Below, one piece after another: positions 28,840-37,357 of a DNA stretch of 64,000 nt; positions within the stretch are counted from its first letter, which is position 1, and each line of letters starts with the position of its first letter. The notes below the pieces were generated by a model. That model ran no database searches. It had not been told where the DNA came from and was given only the letters and a program-made list of their open reading frames with translations. The DNA comes from Pseudomonas fluorescens (GTDB taxonomy: Bacteria > Pseudomonadota > Gammaproteobacteria > Pseudomonadales > Pseudomonadaceae), in contig NZ_CABVIY010000003.1 in assembly GCF_902498195.1 (NCBI RefSeq), positions 1-64,000 of the forward strand. Reading direction: 5' to 3'. The position numbers were made by a program, and so were the translations under genes.

Positions 28840-30081
28840 ATGGATTTCCCGCAAGGCCTGCCTGCCAGGAAGGGGCCGCTGGACGGCATCACTGTCCTGG
28901 ATTTCTCGCGCGTTCTCTCGGGGCCGTATTGCACCATGGTGCTCGCGGACCTCGGCGCCCGTGTGATCAAGGTCGAACGACTCGCCACCGGCGACGACAC
29001 CCGAGCCTTTGGGCCCTTTGTCGAGGATGACTCGGCCTATTTCACCTGTTTCAACCGCGGCAAGGAAAGCATCGCGCTGGACCTCAAGAGTCCGCGGGAC
29101 CGGGAGCTGGTCGAGCGCATGCTCGCCGAGGCCGATGTCCTGGTGGAAAACTTCCGGCCGGGGGTGATGGATCGCCTGGGCTATGGCGCCGAACGGCTCG
29201 CGCAGACCCATCCGCACCTGGTGTACGCGTCCATTTCGGGCTTCGGCCAGACCGGCCCGATGAGTGACTTGCCGGGCTACGACATGGTGGTCCAGGCCAT
29301 GGGCGGCATCATGAGCCTGACCGGCTGGCCCGATGCACCGCCGGCGCGCGTCGGCACCAGTTTCGGCGATCTGAGCGCCGGGCTGTTTGCCGTGATCGGC
29401 ATCCTCTCGTCGTTGTATAAACGCACCCGCGACGCCCAGGGCTCCCGCGTGGACATCGCAATGCTGGACTGCCAGGCCGCACTCATGGAAACCGCGCTGG
29501 CGACCTATGACGTCGAAGGCACGGTGCCCACCCGCACCGGCGACGCCCATCCCTCGCTCTCGCCGTTTGAGGCCTATGACGCGCAAGACGGGCGCTTCAT
29601 CATTGCCGCGGGTAACGACCAGTTGTTCATGCTCATGGCCGACGCGCTGGGCAGCCCGCAAATGGCCCTGGAACCGCAGTTCCTCAGCAACGCCCAGCGT
29701 TGCCGCAACCGGCCGGCGCTGATCGAGGCGATCCAGGCGATCACGCTGACCGCCCCCATCGCGCACTGGATTGACCGGCTCAACGAAGCCGGGGTGCCAT
29801 GCTCGCCGATCAACACCATCGACAAGCTGTTCGAGCACCCGCAACTGGCGGCACGCAACATGATCATCCAGGTGCAGGGCGAGGGCGGGCGGGCGTTCCG
29901 CACCGCCGGCAACCCGATCAAGCTCAATGCCTACGCCGACATCGATGCCGCCACGCCGGTGCGCGCCCCGGGCCTGGATGAGCACCGCGAACGCATCCTC
30001 TCGCAGCTGATGTCCCCCACCGGCGACTACGCGCCGGCCACGGGCGCCTTCGATGAACCACTGCTACAGAACGCTGGCTAG
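28840..30081 (+). CDS. acuN: CaiB/BaiF class III CoA-transferase (AcuN-like)
   Basis: A 413-residue family III CoA-transferase. The N-terminal [28 protein letters not shown] is diagnostic, and the catalytic Asp is expected in [13 protein letters not shown]. In acrylate catabolism AcuN activates acrylate to acryloyl-CoA. It is a single-domain transferase, not the long DddD fusion. AGGAAA upstream sets the start. The next gene is an enoyl-CoA hydratase, which would use its product. Confidence 0.8.
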   Translation: MDFPQGLPARKGPLDGITVLDFSRVLSGPYCTMVLADLGARVIKVERLATGDDTRAFGPFVEDDSAYFTCFNRGKESIALDLKSPRDRELVERMLAEADVLVENFRPGVMDRLGYGAERLAQTHPHLVYASISGFGQTGPMSDLPGYDMVVQAMGGIMSLTGWPDAPPARVGTSFGDLSAGLFAVIGILSSLYKRTRDAQGSRVDIAMLDCQAALMETALATYDVEGTVPTRTGDAHPSLSPFEAYDAQDGRFIIAAGNDQLFMLMADALGSPQMALEPQFLSNAQRCRNRPALIEAIQAITLTAPIAHWIDRLNEAGVPCSPINTIDKLFEHPQLAARNMIIQVQGEGGRAFRTAGNPIKLNAYADIDAATPVRAPGLDEHRERILSQLMSPTGDYAPATGAFDEPLLQNAG

Positions 30082-30130
30082 CCCATCGTCCGTCTTTCCA
30101 CGCCTGCTTATTTTCCCGGGAGAATCTTCC

Positions 30131-31000
30131 ATGACCGCCGCAACCGCTCCAGCCACCCAAGACAAAAAACCGGCCAGCAACCCCATCAAATCCAGCAACG
30201 AGACACCGGGCACTGGCGCCCCGGCGCCGCGCTACGAATCGATCCTGGTCGAACGACGCGAGCGCGTCGGGCTGATCACCTTGCATCGGCCCAAGGCCCT
30301 CAATGCACTGAGCGTGGCCATGTCCCGCGAAGTGGTCGCGGCGCTGCACGGCTTCGACGCCGACGACAACATCGGCGCCATCGTCATCGCCGGCAGCCCA
30401 CGGGCTTTCGCCGCCGGTGCCGACATTGAGGAAATGGCCGACAAGAGCTTCGTCGATTTGCAGCGTCACGACGTTTTCGCGGCCTGGTCACAATTGCCCA
30501 CGATCAGCAAACCGATCATCGCTGCGGTGAGCGGCTATGCACTGGGGGGCGGTTGCGAACTGGCGATGATGTGCGACTTTATTATCGCCTCCGAAGACGC
30601 GCAGTTCGGCCAGCCGGAAATCAAGTTGGGCATCCTGCCCGGGATCGGCGGCTCGCAACGCCTCACCCGTTCGGTTGGCAAGGCGCTGGCGATGGACATG
30701 ATCCTCACCGGTCGCACCATCAACGCGACCGAAGCCAAGGCTGCCGGGCTGGTGGCCCGGGTCGTGCCTTCGGCCGATCTGCTGCAAACAGCGCTGGAGG
30801 CTGCCCATACCATCGCCGGCTACAACGCACCCGCCGTGAAAATGGCCAAGGAAGCGGTCAATCGCGCGTTGGAAGTGAGCTTGAGCGAAGGCCTGCTGCA
30901 CGAACGCAGACTGTTCCAGGCCGCGTTCGCCACCGATGGACAGAAGGAGGGCATGCAGGCGTTCCTCGCCAAGCGGGCACCGGTGTTCCGCCATCGTTGA
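30131..31000 (+). CDS. acuK: Enoyl-CoA hydratase (AcuK-like)
   Basis: A 289-residue crotonase-fold protein. An oxyanion-hole segment ([16 protein letters not shown]) and both catalytic glutamates are seen, in [11 protein letters not shown] and [15 protein letters not shown]. Proposed role: hydration of acryloyl-CoA to 3-hydroxypropionyl-CoA and release of 3-hydroxypropionate. A polar N-terminal extension of about 30 residues (Ala/Pro/Thr-rich) precedes the domain, longer than usual for the family. GGGAG lies upstream of the ATG at 30131. It is the last gene of the operon before a strong hairpin. Confidence 0.82.
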   Translation: MTAATAPATQDKKPASNPIKSSNETPGTGAPAPRYESILVERRERVGLITLHRPKALNALSVAMSREVVAALHGFDADDNIGAIVIAGSPRAFAAGADIEEMADKSFVDLQRHDVFAAWSQLPTISKPIIAAVSGYALGGGCELAMMCDFIIASEDAQFGQPEIKLGILPGIGGSQRLTRSVGKALAMDMILTGRTINATEAKAAGLVARVVPSADLLQTALEAAHTIAGYNAPAVKMAKEAVNRALEVSLSEGLLHERRLFQAAFATDGQKEGMQAFLAKRAPVFRHR

Positions 31001-31030
31001 AGGACGGATCGAGGGCCGGGTGAAACAGCG

Positions 31031-31063
31031 GCAGGGGCACAGGAATTGATCCTGTGCCCCTGC
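31031..31063. terminator. Long hairpin between convergent genes
   Basis: A perfect 14-bp stem GCAGGGGCACAGGA with a 5-base loop (ATTGA) lies between the stops of acuK and the convergent tautomerase gene. No T-tract follows on either strand, but position and strength suggest a bidirectional terminator. Confidence 0.65.
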
Positions 31064-31079
31064 AACCCTGCGGTGAAGG

Positions 31080-31469
31080 CTAGAGCTCGCCGGTCAGGAA
31101 CTGCGCCCGTCCATGGCCGAAACTCCAGTCGGCATCGTCGTTGATCACAATGGACACCATCACGTCGCTGGGCTGGATATTGCAATGGGTCTGTAGCTCA
31201 TGCGTGAGCAGCTCATAAAACCTGATCTTCGAGGCTTCACTGCGCGGCCTGCTGGTGACGCTGACAATGATCACGTCTTTCGTCCTCGGGATATCCAGGC
31301 CGGTGTCTTCGACGATCATCCGGCTGGGCCGGTGTTCATTGACGATCTGATAACGATCGCGTTCGGGCACTTCAAACGCCGCGACCATCGCACGATGCGC
31401 CGCGTCCAGTAGGGCTTTGAGCTGGGCGTCGTCACGACCTTCTACGACATCGAATTTCATCAGGGGCAT
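31080..31469 (-). CDS. Tautomerase-superfamily protein, probable malonate semialdehyde decarboxylase
   Basis: A 129-residue protein starting MPLMKFD, so that Pro1 becomes the N-terminus after Met removal. Counting from Pro1, Asp37 (ERDRYQ), Arg73 and Arg75 (SRPRS) fall exactly where malonate semialdehyde decarboxylase (MSAD) of Pseudomonas pavonaceae has its catalytic residues. The segments LDAAHRAMVAAFEVP and DADWSFG are also MSAD-like. Expected reaction: malonate semialdehyde to acetaldehyde + CO2. It is convergent with the acrylate/3-hydroxypropionate operon, whose enzymes make malonate semialdehyde, and divergent from a LysR gene. The start at 31469 is chosen because only it exposes Pro1. 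Confidence 0.85.
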   Translation of the reverse strand: MPLMKFDVVEGRDDAQLKALLDAAHRAMVAAFEVPERDRYQIVNEHRPSRMIVEDTGLDIPRTKDVIIVSVTSRPRSEASKIRFYELLTHELQTHCNIQPSDVMVSIVINDDADWSFGHGRAQFLTGEL

Positions 31470-31596
31470 GTGGGTCATCTCATCCAGGGAGGGAATGCCT
31501 GCACCGCAGGGCTTGATGCCCACACTAAGCGGTTGCTTTGTTCATGGCGAGGCGCAAAAATCGAATTAATTGTTTGCGTGGGAGAACAATCAAATC

Positions 31597-32535
31597 ATGC
31601 TCAAAGTCGAAGTCGAAAGGCTCTGGACCCATTTGCACTGGCTGGCGATCCTGGCGGAGCAGGGCACCTATACCGCGGCGGCGATCCGGTTGGGGGTCAG
31701 CAAGTCCGCGGTGAGCCAGCGAATTGCCGAACTTGAGAAAGCCACGGGGCTGAGCCTGGTGTTGCGCACCACGCGCAGCGTGCGGTTGACCGATGCCGGC
31801 AACGCGCTGGTTCGCGACGTGCGCAGTGCCTACGAGCAAATCGCCTGCAGTTTTTCCGATGTCCGGGACTCGGCCGGTGTGGCGCGGGGCCTGATACGGC
31901 TGACAGCGCCGGTCGCGTTTGCCCGCCAGCAACTGGTCCCGGAACTGGCCGGGTTCTTCAAGGAATATCCCGAAGTCAAAGTGCAGCTCGACGTTTCCGA
32001 TCACATTTCCTCCATCGCTTCGGAGGGTTTCGATCTGGCGGTGCGGCACAGCAATCAGATTCCGGATACCCATGTCGCCTGGAAGTTGTGCGCGACGCAC
32101 TCGGTGCTGGTGGCGACCCGCAGTTACCTGGAGCGATTCGGCGAACCCCGGCGTCCGCAGGATCTGGTCGATCACAACTGCCTGTATTACCCGCGAGGCA
32201 AGGATACGCCGGCCTGGGCGTTCGAAGGCACCGGCCCGGCGCAAGGGGAGGAACAACGCTTGACCGTGCCCATCAAAGGCAGCTTTGCAACCAACAACAG
32301 CGAAGCCTTGCGTGATGCGGCCCTGACGGATCTGGGCATCGCGCTGTTGCCCGACTTCAGTGCGCAAGCCGGGCTCAAGAGCGGAGCCTTGGTGCAGGTA
32401 CTGCCCACGTGGCGCCTGGTCGGCGCCTTCCCCGAGGACATTTATCTGGTGCGCCCTTACTCCGCCCGCGTGCCCAGGGCCGTCAGCGTGTTTGTCGATT
32501 ACTTGCGCGGGCGCTTCACGACAGGCTTCATCTGA
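31597..32535 (+). CDS. LysR-family regulator
   Basis: A 312-residue LysR regulator. The HTH (GTYTAAAIRLGVSKSAVSQRIAELEKATG) is followed by an effector domain (RLTAPVAFARQQLVPELAGFF). It is divergent from the tautomerase gene across about 127 bp, so that gene is the likely target. GGGAG lies 12 bases before the ATG; a TTG nine codons upstream is less likely. It is convergent with the SDR gene, with 7 bp between the stops. Confidence 0.9.
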   Translation: MLKVEVERLWTHLHWLAILAEQGTYTAAAIRLGVSKSAVSQRIAELEKATGLSLVLRTTRSVRLTDAGNALVRDVRSAYEQIACSFSDVRDSAGVARGLIRLTAPVAFARQQLVPELAGFFKEYPEVKVQLDVSDHISSIASEGFDLAVRHSNQIPDTHVAWKLCATHSVLVATRSYLERFGEPRRPQDLVDHNCLYYPRGKDTPAWAFEGTGPAQGEEQRLTVPIKGSFATNNSEALRDAALTDLGIALLPDFSAQAGLKSGALVQVLPTWRLVGAFPEDIYLVRPYSARVPRAVSVFVDYLRGRFTTGFI

Positions 32536-32542
32536 GCGCCCG

Positions 32543-33250
32543 TTACCGACCGGCGCTCTGGCCGCCGTCGACGTGCAGGATTTCTCCGGTGATGAACTCC
32601 GCCGAATCGAGGAACAGGATGGCGCTGGCGATTTCGCTGGCTTCGCCCATACGTCCCAGCGGATGGAGGGAGCCCAGCAATTCGTAGTACTCCTCATTGT
32701 GCATCGGCGTCTTGGTCACGCCCGGGGCCACGGCGTTGATGCGAATGCCGTGCTTGGCGTATTCGATCGCCAGCGATCGGGTCACGGCGTTCAAGCCACC
32801 CTTGGTCAGCGCCGCCAAGGCCGTATGCGCGCCGCTGATGCCGTTCTCTACGCTGCCGGTGACGGTCACCACATGGCCGCTGCCGTGCTTTTCCATTTCG
32901 GCGATGGCCAGTTGGGTGATGTGATAGAAACCGGCCACATTCACGTGGGTGACGGCGTTGAAGTCTTCGAGGCTGTGCTCGGTGAACGGCTTGCCGATGT
33001 AGATGCCGGCGTTATTCACCAGGGTGTCGACGCGGCCGAATCGCGCGACCGTTTCGTGAAGGACTCGCTGCGCCGTTGCCCGGTCACCGATATCGCCCGC
33101 CACCGTCAGGATGTCCGGGTCGTCCGACGGCTTGATCGTCCGGGACGTCGCGACGACGCGGTAGTCGAGTTTGCGGAACGCCTTGACGACTTCGGCACCG
33201 ATGCCTTGTGACGCGCCGGTAACGATGACCACCTTTTGAGCTGCACTCAT
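32543..33250 (-). CDS. SDR-family protein lacking the catalytic tyrosine
   Basis: A 235-residue short-chain dehydrogenase/reductase with cofactor motif TGASQGIG, structural NNAG, catalytic Ser133 and Lys150 (ALTKGGLNAV). The position four before the Lys, normally Tyr, is Ala146 (AHTALAALTK). The C-terminal AVAPGVTKTPMH and EILHVDGG are normal. It may use a different acid/base residue, bind without catalysis, or belong to an atypical SDR branch with an ASLTK-type motif. Substrate unknown. It is convergent with the LysR gene and separated from otnI by 350 bp. Confidence 0.85.
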   Translation of the reverse strand: MSAAQKVVIVTGASQGIGAEVVKAFRKLDYRVVATSRTIKPSDDPDILTVAGDIGDRATAQRVLHETVARFGRVDTLVNNAGIYIGKPFTEHSLEDFNAVTHVNVAGFYHITQLAIAEMEKHGSGHVVTVTGSVENGISGAHTALAALTKGGLNAVTRSLAIEYAKHGIRINAVAPGVTKTPMHNEEYYELLGSLHPLGRMGEASEIASAILFLDSAEFITGEILHVDGGQSAGR

Positions 33251-33599
33251 GTTTTATGACTCCACAGTAGTAATTGCTGCTTTCGCCGGCATCGGTCGCA
33301 TGGGCGATCAGGGCCAACAGTGACGGGCGGGATAGCCGGATTGACTGACCCGGGAGGGATGCAGGCCCACTGATGAGCAAAGGCCATGGCGCCAGTTTAA
33401 AGATCCGGCCGGTGGCGTCTGCTATGCGTTGGTAAGGGCGGTGGATACATGCGTATGAGCGATTTAGTACCCAAGTATGGCGGGGTGTGGCACAAGCGAG
33501 TGGCGAGCACGAAGGGAGGGCAACCGCCGGCAGTGGCGGCAGCCCGTCGAGCGGTGATCGACGACCCCGGGGTCGCCGATGTTCAAGCGGTGATCTGCC
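33251..33599. other. Intergenic region upstream of the SDR gene
   Basis: These 349 bp separate the SDR start from the otnI stop. They must hold the leftward SDR promoter. I see no strong hairpin with a T-tract and no convincing small gene. Confidence 0.5.
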
Positions 33600-34391
33600 T
33601 CAGACCGACCGGGCTTGCCAGTCACGCAACCATTGCAAGCCCTCGGAGGTGTTACCCCGTGGCCGGTATTCGCACCCGATCCAGCCGCTGTAGCCCAACT
33701 GATCGATCAACTCGAACAGGTAGGGATAATTCAACTCGTTGCCCAGGTCCGGTTCGTGGCGATCCGGCACGCCTGCGATCTGGATATGGCCGATGCCGGC
33801 GAAATCCCGGCGCAGCTTGGTCGCCACGTCGCCCTCGACGATCTGGCAGTGGTAAACGTCGAACTGGACCTTGAGGTTGTCCTTGCCGATGGCCTTGCAG
33901 ATGGCCTGTGCCTGATGCTGGTGGTTGAGGAAAAAGCCGGGGATGTCGCGGGTATTGATCGGTTCCAGCATCACGGTGATGCCATGCCTGGCCGCTTGCG
34001 TCGCCGCGTGGCTGAGGTTTTCCAGGTAGGTCTCGTGGTGCCTGGCACGATCGGCTTCGTTCGCCAACAGTCCGGCCATGACGTGAATGCGGTCGTTGCC
34101 CAGGACCGCGGCATATTCCAGCGCCTGGTCGAAACCGGCGCGAAACTCCGATTCGCGGCCGGGCAGGGACACCGTGCCTTTTTCACCGGCCGCGATGTTG
34201 CCGGGCGGTGCGTTGAACAGGGCCTGGACCAGGCCGTTGTCGTCGAGCCGCTGTTTCAGTTCGCGGGCGCTGTAGTCGTAGGGAAACATGTACTCCACCG
34301 CCTGGAAACCATCGGCGGCGGCCGCGGCGAAGCGGTCAAGGAAATCGTGTTCCGGGTAGAGCATGCTGAGGTTCGCAGCGAAACGAGGCAT
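33600..34391 (-). CDS. otnI: 2-oxo-tetronate isomerase
   Basis: A 263-residue TIM-barrel protein of the hydroxypyruvate-isomerase family. Starts [21 protein letters not shown] and contains [17 protein letters not shown] with metal ligands in QFDVYHCQI and GCEYRPRG. In the erythronate route OtnI converts 2-oxo-tetronate to 3-oxo-tetronate. It is last in the series denD-otnK-otnC-otnI. AGGAGTCTCC sets the start at 34391. Older annotations would read hydroxypyruvate isomerase; the neighbours support OtnI. Confidence 0.88.
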   Translation of the reverse strand: MPRFAANLSMLYPEHDFLDRFAAAAADGFQAVEYMFPYDYSARELKQRLDDNGLVQALFNAPPGNIAAGEKGTVSLPGRESEFRAGFDQALEYAAVLGNDRIHVMAGLLANEADRARHHETYLENLSHAATQAARHGITVMLEPINTRDIPGFFLNHQHQAQAICKAIGKDNLKVQFDVYHCQIVEGDVATKLRRDFAGIGHIQIAGVPDRHEPDLGNELNYPYLFELIDQLGYSGWIGCEYRPRGNTSEGLQWLRDWQARSV

Positions 34392-34419
34392 GGAGACTCC
34401 TGACATCAAAAAGGGGGTG

Positions 34420-35058
34420 TTACCACTGGACCGCGAACACCTCGCGCAACTCTTCCAGCGCCGCCTGGCTCAGCGGGCTCGGCCGGGGATTGCTCATCAG
34501 CCAGAGGCGCGCCGTTTCTTCCAGCTCTTCCAGGGCATAGCTGGCCCTGGACACCGAACTTTCCCAGACCACCGGCCCCAGGCGCTCAAGCATGACCCCG
34601 CGCACGCGGTTGGCCAGTTGCGCCACCCGTTCGGCCACCTTCGGCGAGCCGGGACGTTCATAGGCAATCAGCGGGATGTGCCCGACCTTCATCACCTGAT
34701 AGGGGGTCAGCGGCGGCAGGATGTCATCCTCGTGCCAGACCCCGGCCAAGGTCAATGCCACCAGATGGGTCGAGTGGGTGTGCACCACGCCGCCGACCCC
34801 CGGGTTGCGATCATAGACCTGACGGTGCAAGGCCAGGGTTTTCGACGGTTTGTCGCCGCTGACCCATTCCCCGGCCAGGTTGACCTTGGCAATCGAAGCC
34901 GGGTCCAGCCGGCCCAGGCACGCGTCCGTGGGCGTGATCAGCCAGCCATCGTCCAGCCGGGCGCTGATGTTGCCGGCACTGCCCACCGTGTAGCCACGGC
35001 CATACAACGAGGCGCCGACCTCGCAGATCTCTTCGCGCAGGGCGATTTCGTTGCTCAT
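34420..35058 (-). CDS. otnC: 3-oxo-tetronate 4-phosphate decarboxylase (class II aldolase family)
   Basis: A 212-residue class II aldolase/adducin-fold protein: GNISARL phosphate-binding region, metal ligands in [12 protein letters not shown], and [10 protein letters not shown] near the C-terminus. OtnC releases CO2 from 3-oxo-tetronate 4-phosphate, giving dihydroxyacetone phosphate. Its start overlaps the kinase stop by 4 bp, so the two are translationally coupled. Confidence 0.9.
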   Translation of the reverse strand: MSNEIALREEICEVGASLYGRGYTVGSAGNISARLDDGWLITPTDACLGRLDPASIAKVNLAGEWVSGDKPSKTLALHRQVYDRNPGVGGVVHTHSTHLVALTLAGVWHEDDILPPLTPYQVMKVGHIPLIAYERPGSPKVAERVAQLANRVRGVMLERLGPVVWESSVSRASYALEELEETARLWLMSNPRPSPLSQAALEELREVFAVQW

Positions 35059-36347
35059 GCCGGGGCTCCCGCCAGGTGCTTGAGGGCCTTGTCAAAAAAG
35101 TCAGGACCGCCGAAATTGCCGGACTTGAGGGCCAGGGCCAGCGGTTCTCCGGGCGTGCTGACGCAAGCGGGCACCCCCGGATCGATTTGCGCACCGATCT
35201 GCAGCAGCTGGACGTTCAGCGCCTGGACCACGGCCCCCGACGTTTCCCCTCCGGCGACCACGAAGCGGCGAACACCGGCCATGCGCAATCCGCTGGCGAT
35301 CCGGCCCATGGCCTGCTCGACCAGGTGCCCCGCACGCTCGGACCCCAGTTCGCGTTGTACGGCCTTGACCTCGTCCGGCGTGCTGGTGGCGTAGATCAGC
35401 ACCGTTTGCCGGTGGTCAGCGACGAAGGCCAGCGCCTGCTCGATGACCGGTTGTCCTGCGGCCAGGGCCAGCGGGTCGACCCGAAAGGCCGGGCGACCGG
35501 CCTGCAGCCAGGTCGCCACCTGGCCATTGGTGGCTTGCGAAGCGCTGCCCGCGAGCACCACTTCGCCACCTTCGACCGTGGGCACTTGCGCAGCGTCCAG
35601 TTCGCGCAGTTTACCGGCACGGCGAAAGTTGTCCGGCAAGCCCAGGGCCAGCCCGGAACCGCCGGTGAGCAGGGCAAGGTCGGCGCAGGCTTCGCCCAGC
35701 ACATGCAGGTCGGCATCGGACAAAGCGTCGGCGATCGCCATGCGGCAGCCGTCGGCGCGCAGTTGGCCGATGCGGGTTCGAATGCTCTCCACGCCGCCGG
35801 ACACCGTGTCATGCCGCAGCAAGCCGACCTTGCCCCGGGTCTGCGCTTGCAGCACGCGAACCAGGTTCGCGTCGGTCATGGGCGTCAGCGGGTGATGCTG
35901 CATGCCCGACTCGCTGAGCAGCTGGTCCTGGACGAACAAATGCCCGCGAAAGACCGTGCGGCCGTTTTCCGGAAAGGCAGGGCACGCCAGGGTGAAATCA
36001 CTGTTCAGCGCGTCGAGCAAGGCGTCGCTGACCTGGCCGATGTTGCCGGCAGCGGTCGAGTCGAAGGTCGAACAGTACTTGAAGAAAATCTGCTCGCAGC
36101 CGCGCTCACGCAGCCAGTGCAACGCTTCGAGCGACGCCTTCACGGCCTCGGCGGCGGGCACGGTGCGGGACTTCAGGGCAATGACGATTGCATCGGCGTC
36201 GAGCTGGCCGGCCACATCGGCCGCGGGGATGCCGATGCTTTGCACGGTGCGCATGCCACCGCGCACCAGCATGTTGGCAAGGTCGGTGGCGCCGGTGAAA
36301 TCGTCGGCGATACAGCCCAGCAACGGCCGGGCAGGGGCGTTCAACAT
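35055..36347 (-). CDS. otnK: 3-oxo-tetronate kinase (DUF1537/four-carbon acid sugar kinase)
   Basis: A 430-residue four-carbon acid sugar kinase. N-terminal GCIADDFTGATDLANMLVRGG and C-terminal RFVVAGGETSGAVVQAL are the two family signatures. It phosphorylates 3-oxo-tetronate at O4 with ATP, preparing it for OtnC. It sits between denD (20 bp away) and otnC (4-bp overlap) in one operon. Confidence 0.92.
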   Translation of the reverse strand: MLNAPARPLLGCIADDFTGATDLANMLVRGGMRTVQSIGIPAADVAGQLDADAIVIALKSRTVPAAEAVKASLEALHWLRERGCEQIFFKYCSTFDSTAAGNIGQVSDALLDALNSDFTLACPAFPENGRTVFRGHLFVQDQLLSESGMQHHPLTPMTDANLVRVLQAQTRGKVGLLRHDTVSGGVESIRTRIGQLRADGCRMAIADALSDADLHVLGEACADLALLTGGSGLALGLPDNFRRAGKLRELDAAQVPTVEGGEVVLAGSASQATNGQVATWLQAGRPAFRVDPLALAAGQPVIEQALAFVADHRQTVLIYATSTPDEVKAVQRELGSERAGHLVEQAMGRIASGLRMAGVRRFVVAGGETSGAVVQALNVQLLQIGAQIDPGVPACVSTPGEPLALALKSGNFGGPDFFDKALKHLAGAPA

Positions 36348-36367
36348 AGCGGGTTCCTCAATCGGGT

Positions 36368-37342
36368 TTAGCCGGGCAGATACTCGTTGCGGAACTGCTC
36401 GATCACATCGGTGAAATCTTCATCCGCGGTGAACCCCAGGTCCCGGGAGTAGGTCGCGCTGAAGGCGCCAGGCCACGACCCGACAATCCGCTCGATCGCC
36501 GGATTGCGTTCCAGGCGAATCCGCCCGGCCACCTCGGCGCCAGCGGTCTGGCGCAGCGCGTCGATCATCCGTTCGACGGTAATCGACAGCCCCGGCATGT
36601 TGATCACCCGGCCCTGGGTCAGTTGCTCGCCGGACAGTTCGTGACCATGGATCAGGTTGCGGATCGCCTGCGCTGGCGACATCAGCCACAGCCGGGTTTC
36701 AAGCGGCACCGGGCACACGCTGGGCTGGCCGTTGAGCGGTTCGCGGATGATGCCGCTGGCGAAACTGGATGCGGCCATATTGGGTTTGCCCGGACGCACC
36801 ACGATGGTCGGCATGCGCAGGCTGCGGCCATCGACGAACGCACGCCGGCTGTAGTCGGCGAGCAGCAGGTCGTTCATGGCCTTTTGCGTGCCATAGGAAC
36901 TCTGCGGCGCCCAGACCTGATCGTCGCGCACGATCTGCGGCAATTGCCCGCCGAACACCGCGACCGAACTGGTCATCACCCATTTCGGGCACGTGCCCAG
37001 CTGGCGAATGCGTTCGAGCATGTTCTGGGTCGCCGTGAAATTGATGCGCATGCCCAGTTCGAAATCGGCTTCGGCCTGGCTGGAGACCACCGCCGCCAGA
37101 TGGAAGATGCTGTCGGTGCTGGCGTCGATCAGGCGGTCGAGCACCTGCGGATCGGCGATGTCGCCACACACCACCTTGACCCGCGGATCGTCGATCCCTT
37201 CGAGGGCGACCATGTCGAAGGCGACGATTTGCCTGATGGCTTGAGTCTGGCCAGCGCGGTCGGTGAGCGAACCACGCAGCAGCAGGGCTTCGATCAGACG
37301 GCGGCCAAGGAAGCCGGCTGCACCGGTCACGAGAATATTCAT
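36368..37342 (-). CDS. denD: D-erythronate dehydrogenase
   Basis: A 324-residue extended SDR/NAD-dependent epimerase-fold protein with GAAGFLGRRL, the FHLAAVVSSQAE segment, catalytic YGTQK, and RPGKPNMAASSFASG. DenD oxidises D-erythronate at C2 to 2-oxo-tetronate, the entry step of the OtnI-OtnK-OtnC route. The assignment rests on the otn neighbours and DenD-like sequence. Confidence 0.88.
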   Translation of the reverse strand: MNILVTGAAGFLGRRLIEALLLRGSLTDRAGQTQAIRQIVAFDMVALEGIDDPRVKVVCGDIADPQVLDRLIDASTDSIFHLAAVVSSQAEADFELGMRINFTATQNMLERIRQLGTCPKWVMTSSVAVFGGQLPQIVRDDQVWAPQSSYGTQKAMNDLLLADYSRRAFVDGRSLRMPTIVVRPGKPNMAASSFASGIIREPLNGQPSVCPVPLETRLWLMSPAQAIRNLIHGHELSGEQLTQGRVINMPGLSITVERMIDALRQTAGAEVAGRIRLERNPAIERIVGSWPGAFSATYSRDLGFTADEDFTDVIEQFRNEYLPG

Positions 37343-37357
37343 GAGTTACTCCAAACG

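Noticed and set aside
27415..29985. A very long open frame (over 850 codons) on the minus strand opposite dddA and acuN
   Set aside because: It is antisense to two well-supported enzymes, has no ribosome binding site or recognisable domain, and long antisense frames are common in GC-rich Pseudomonas genes.
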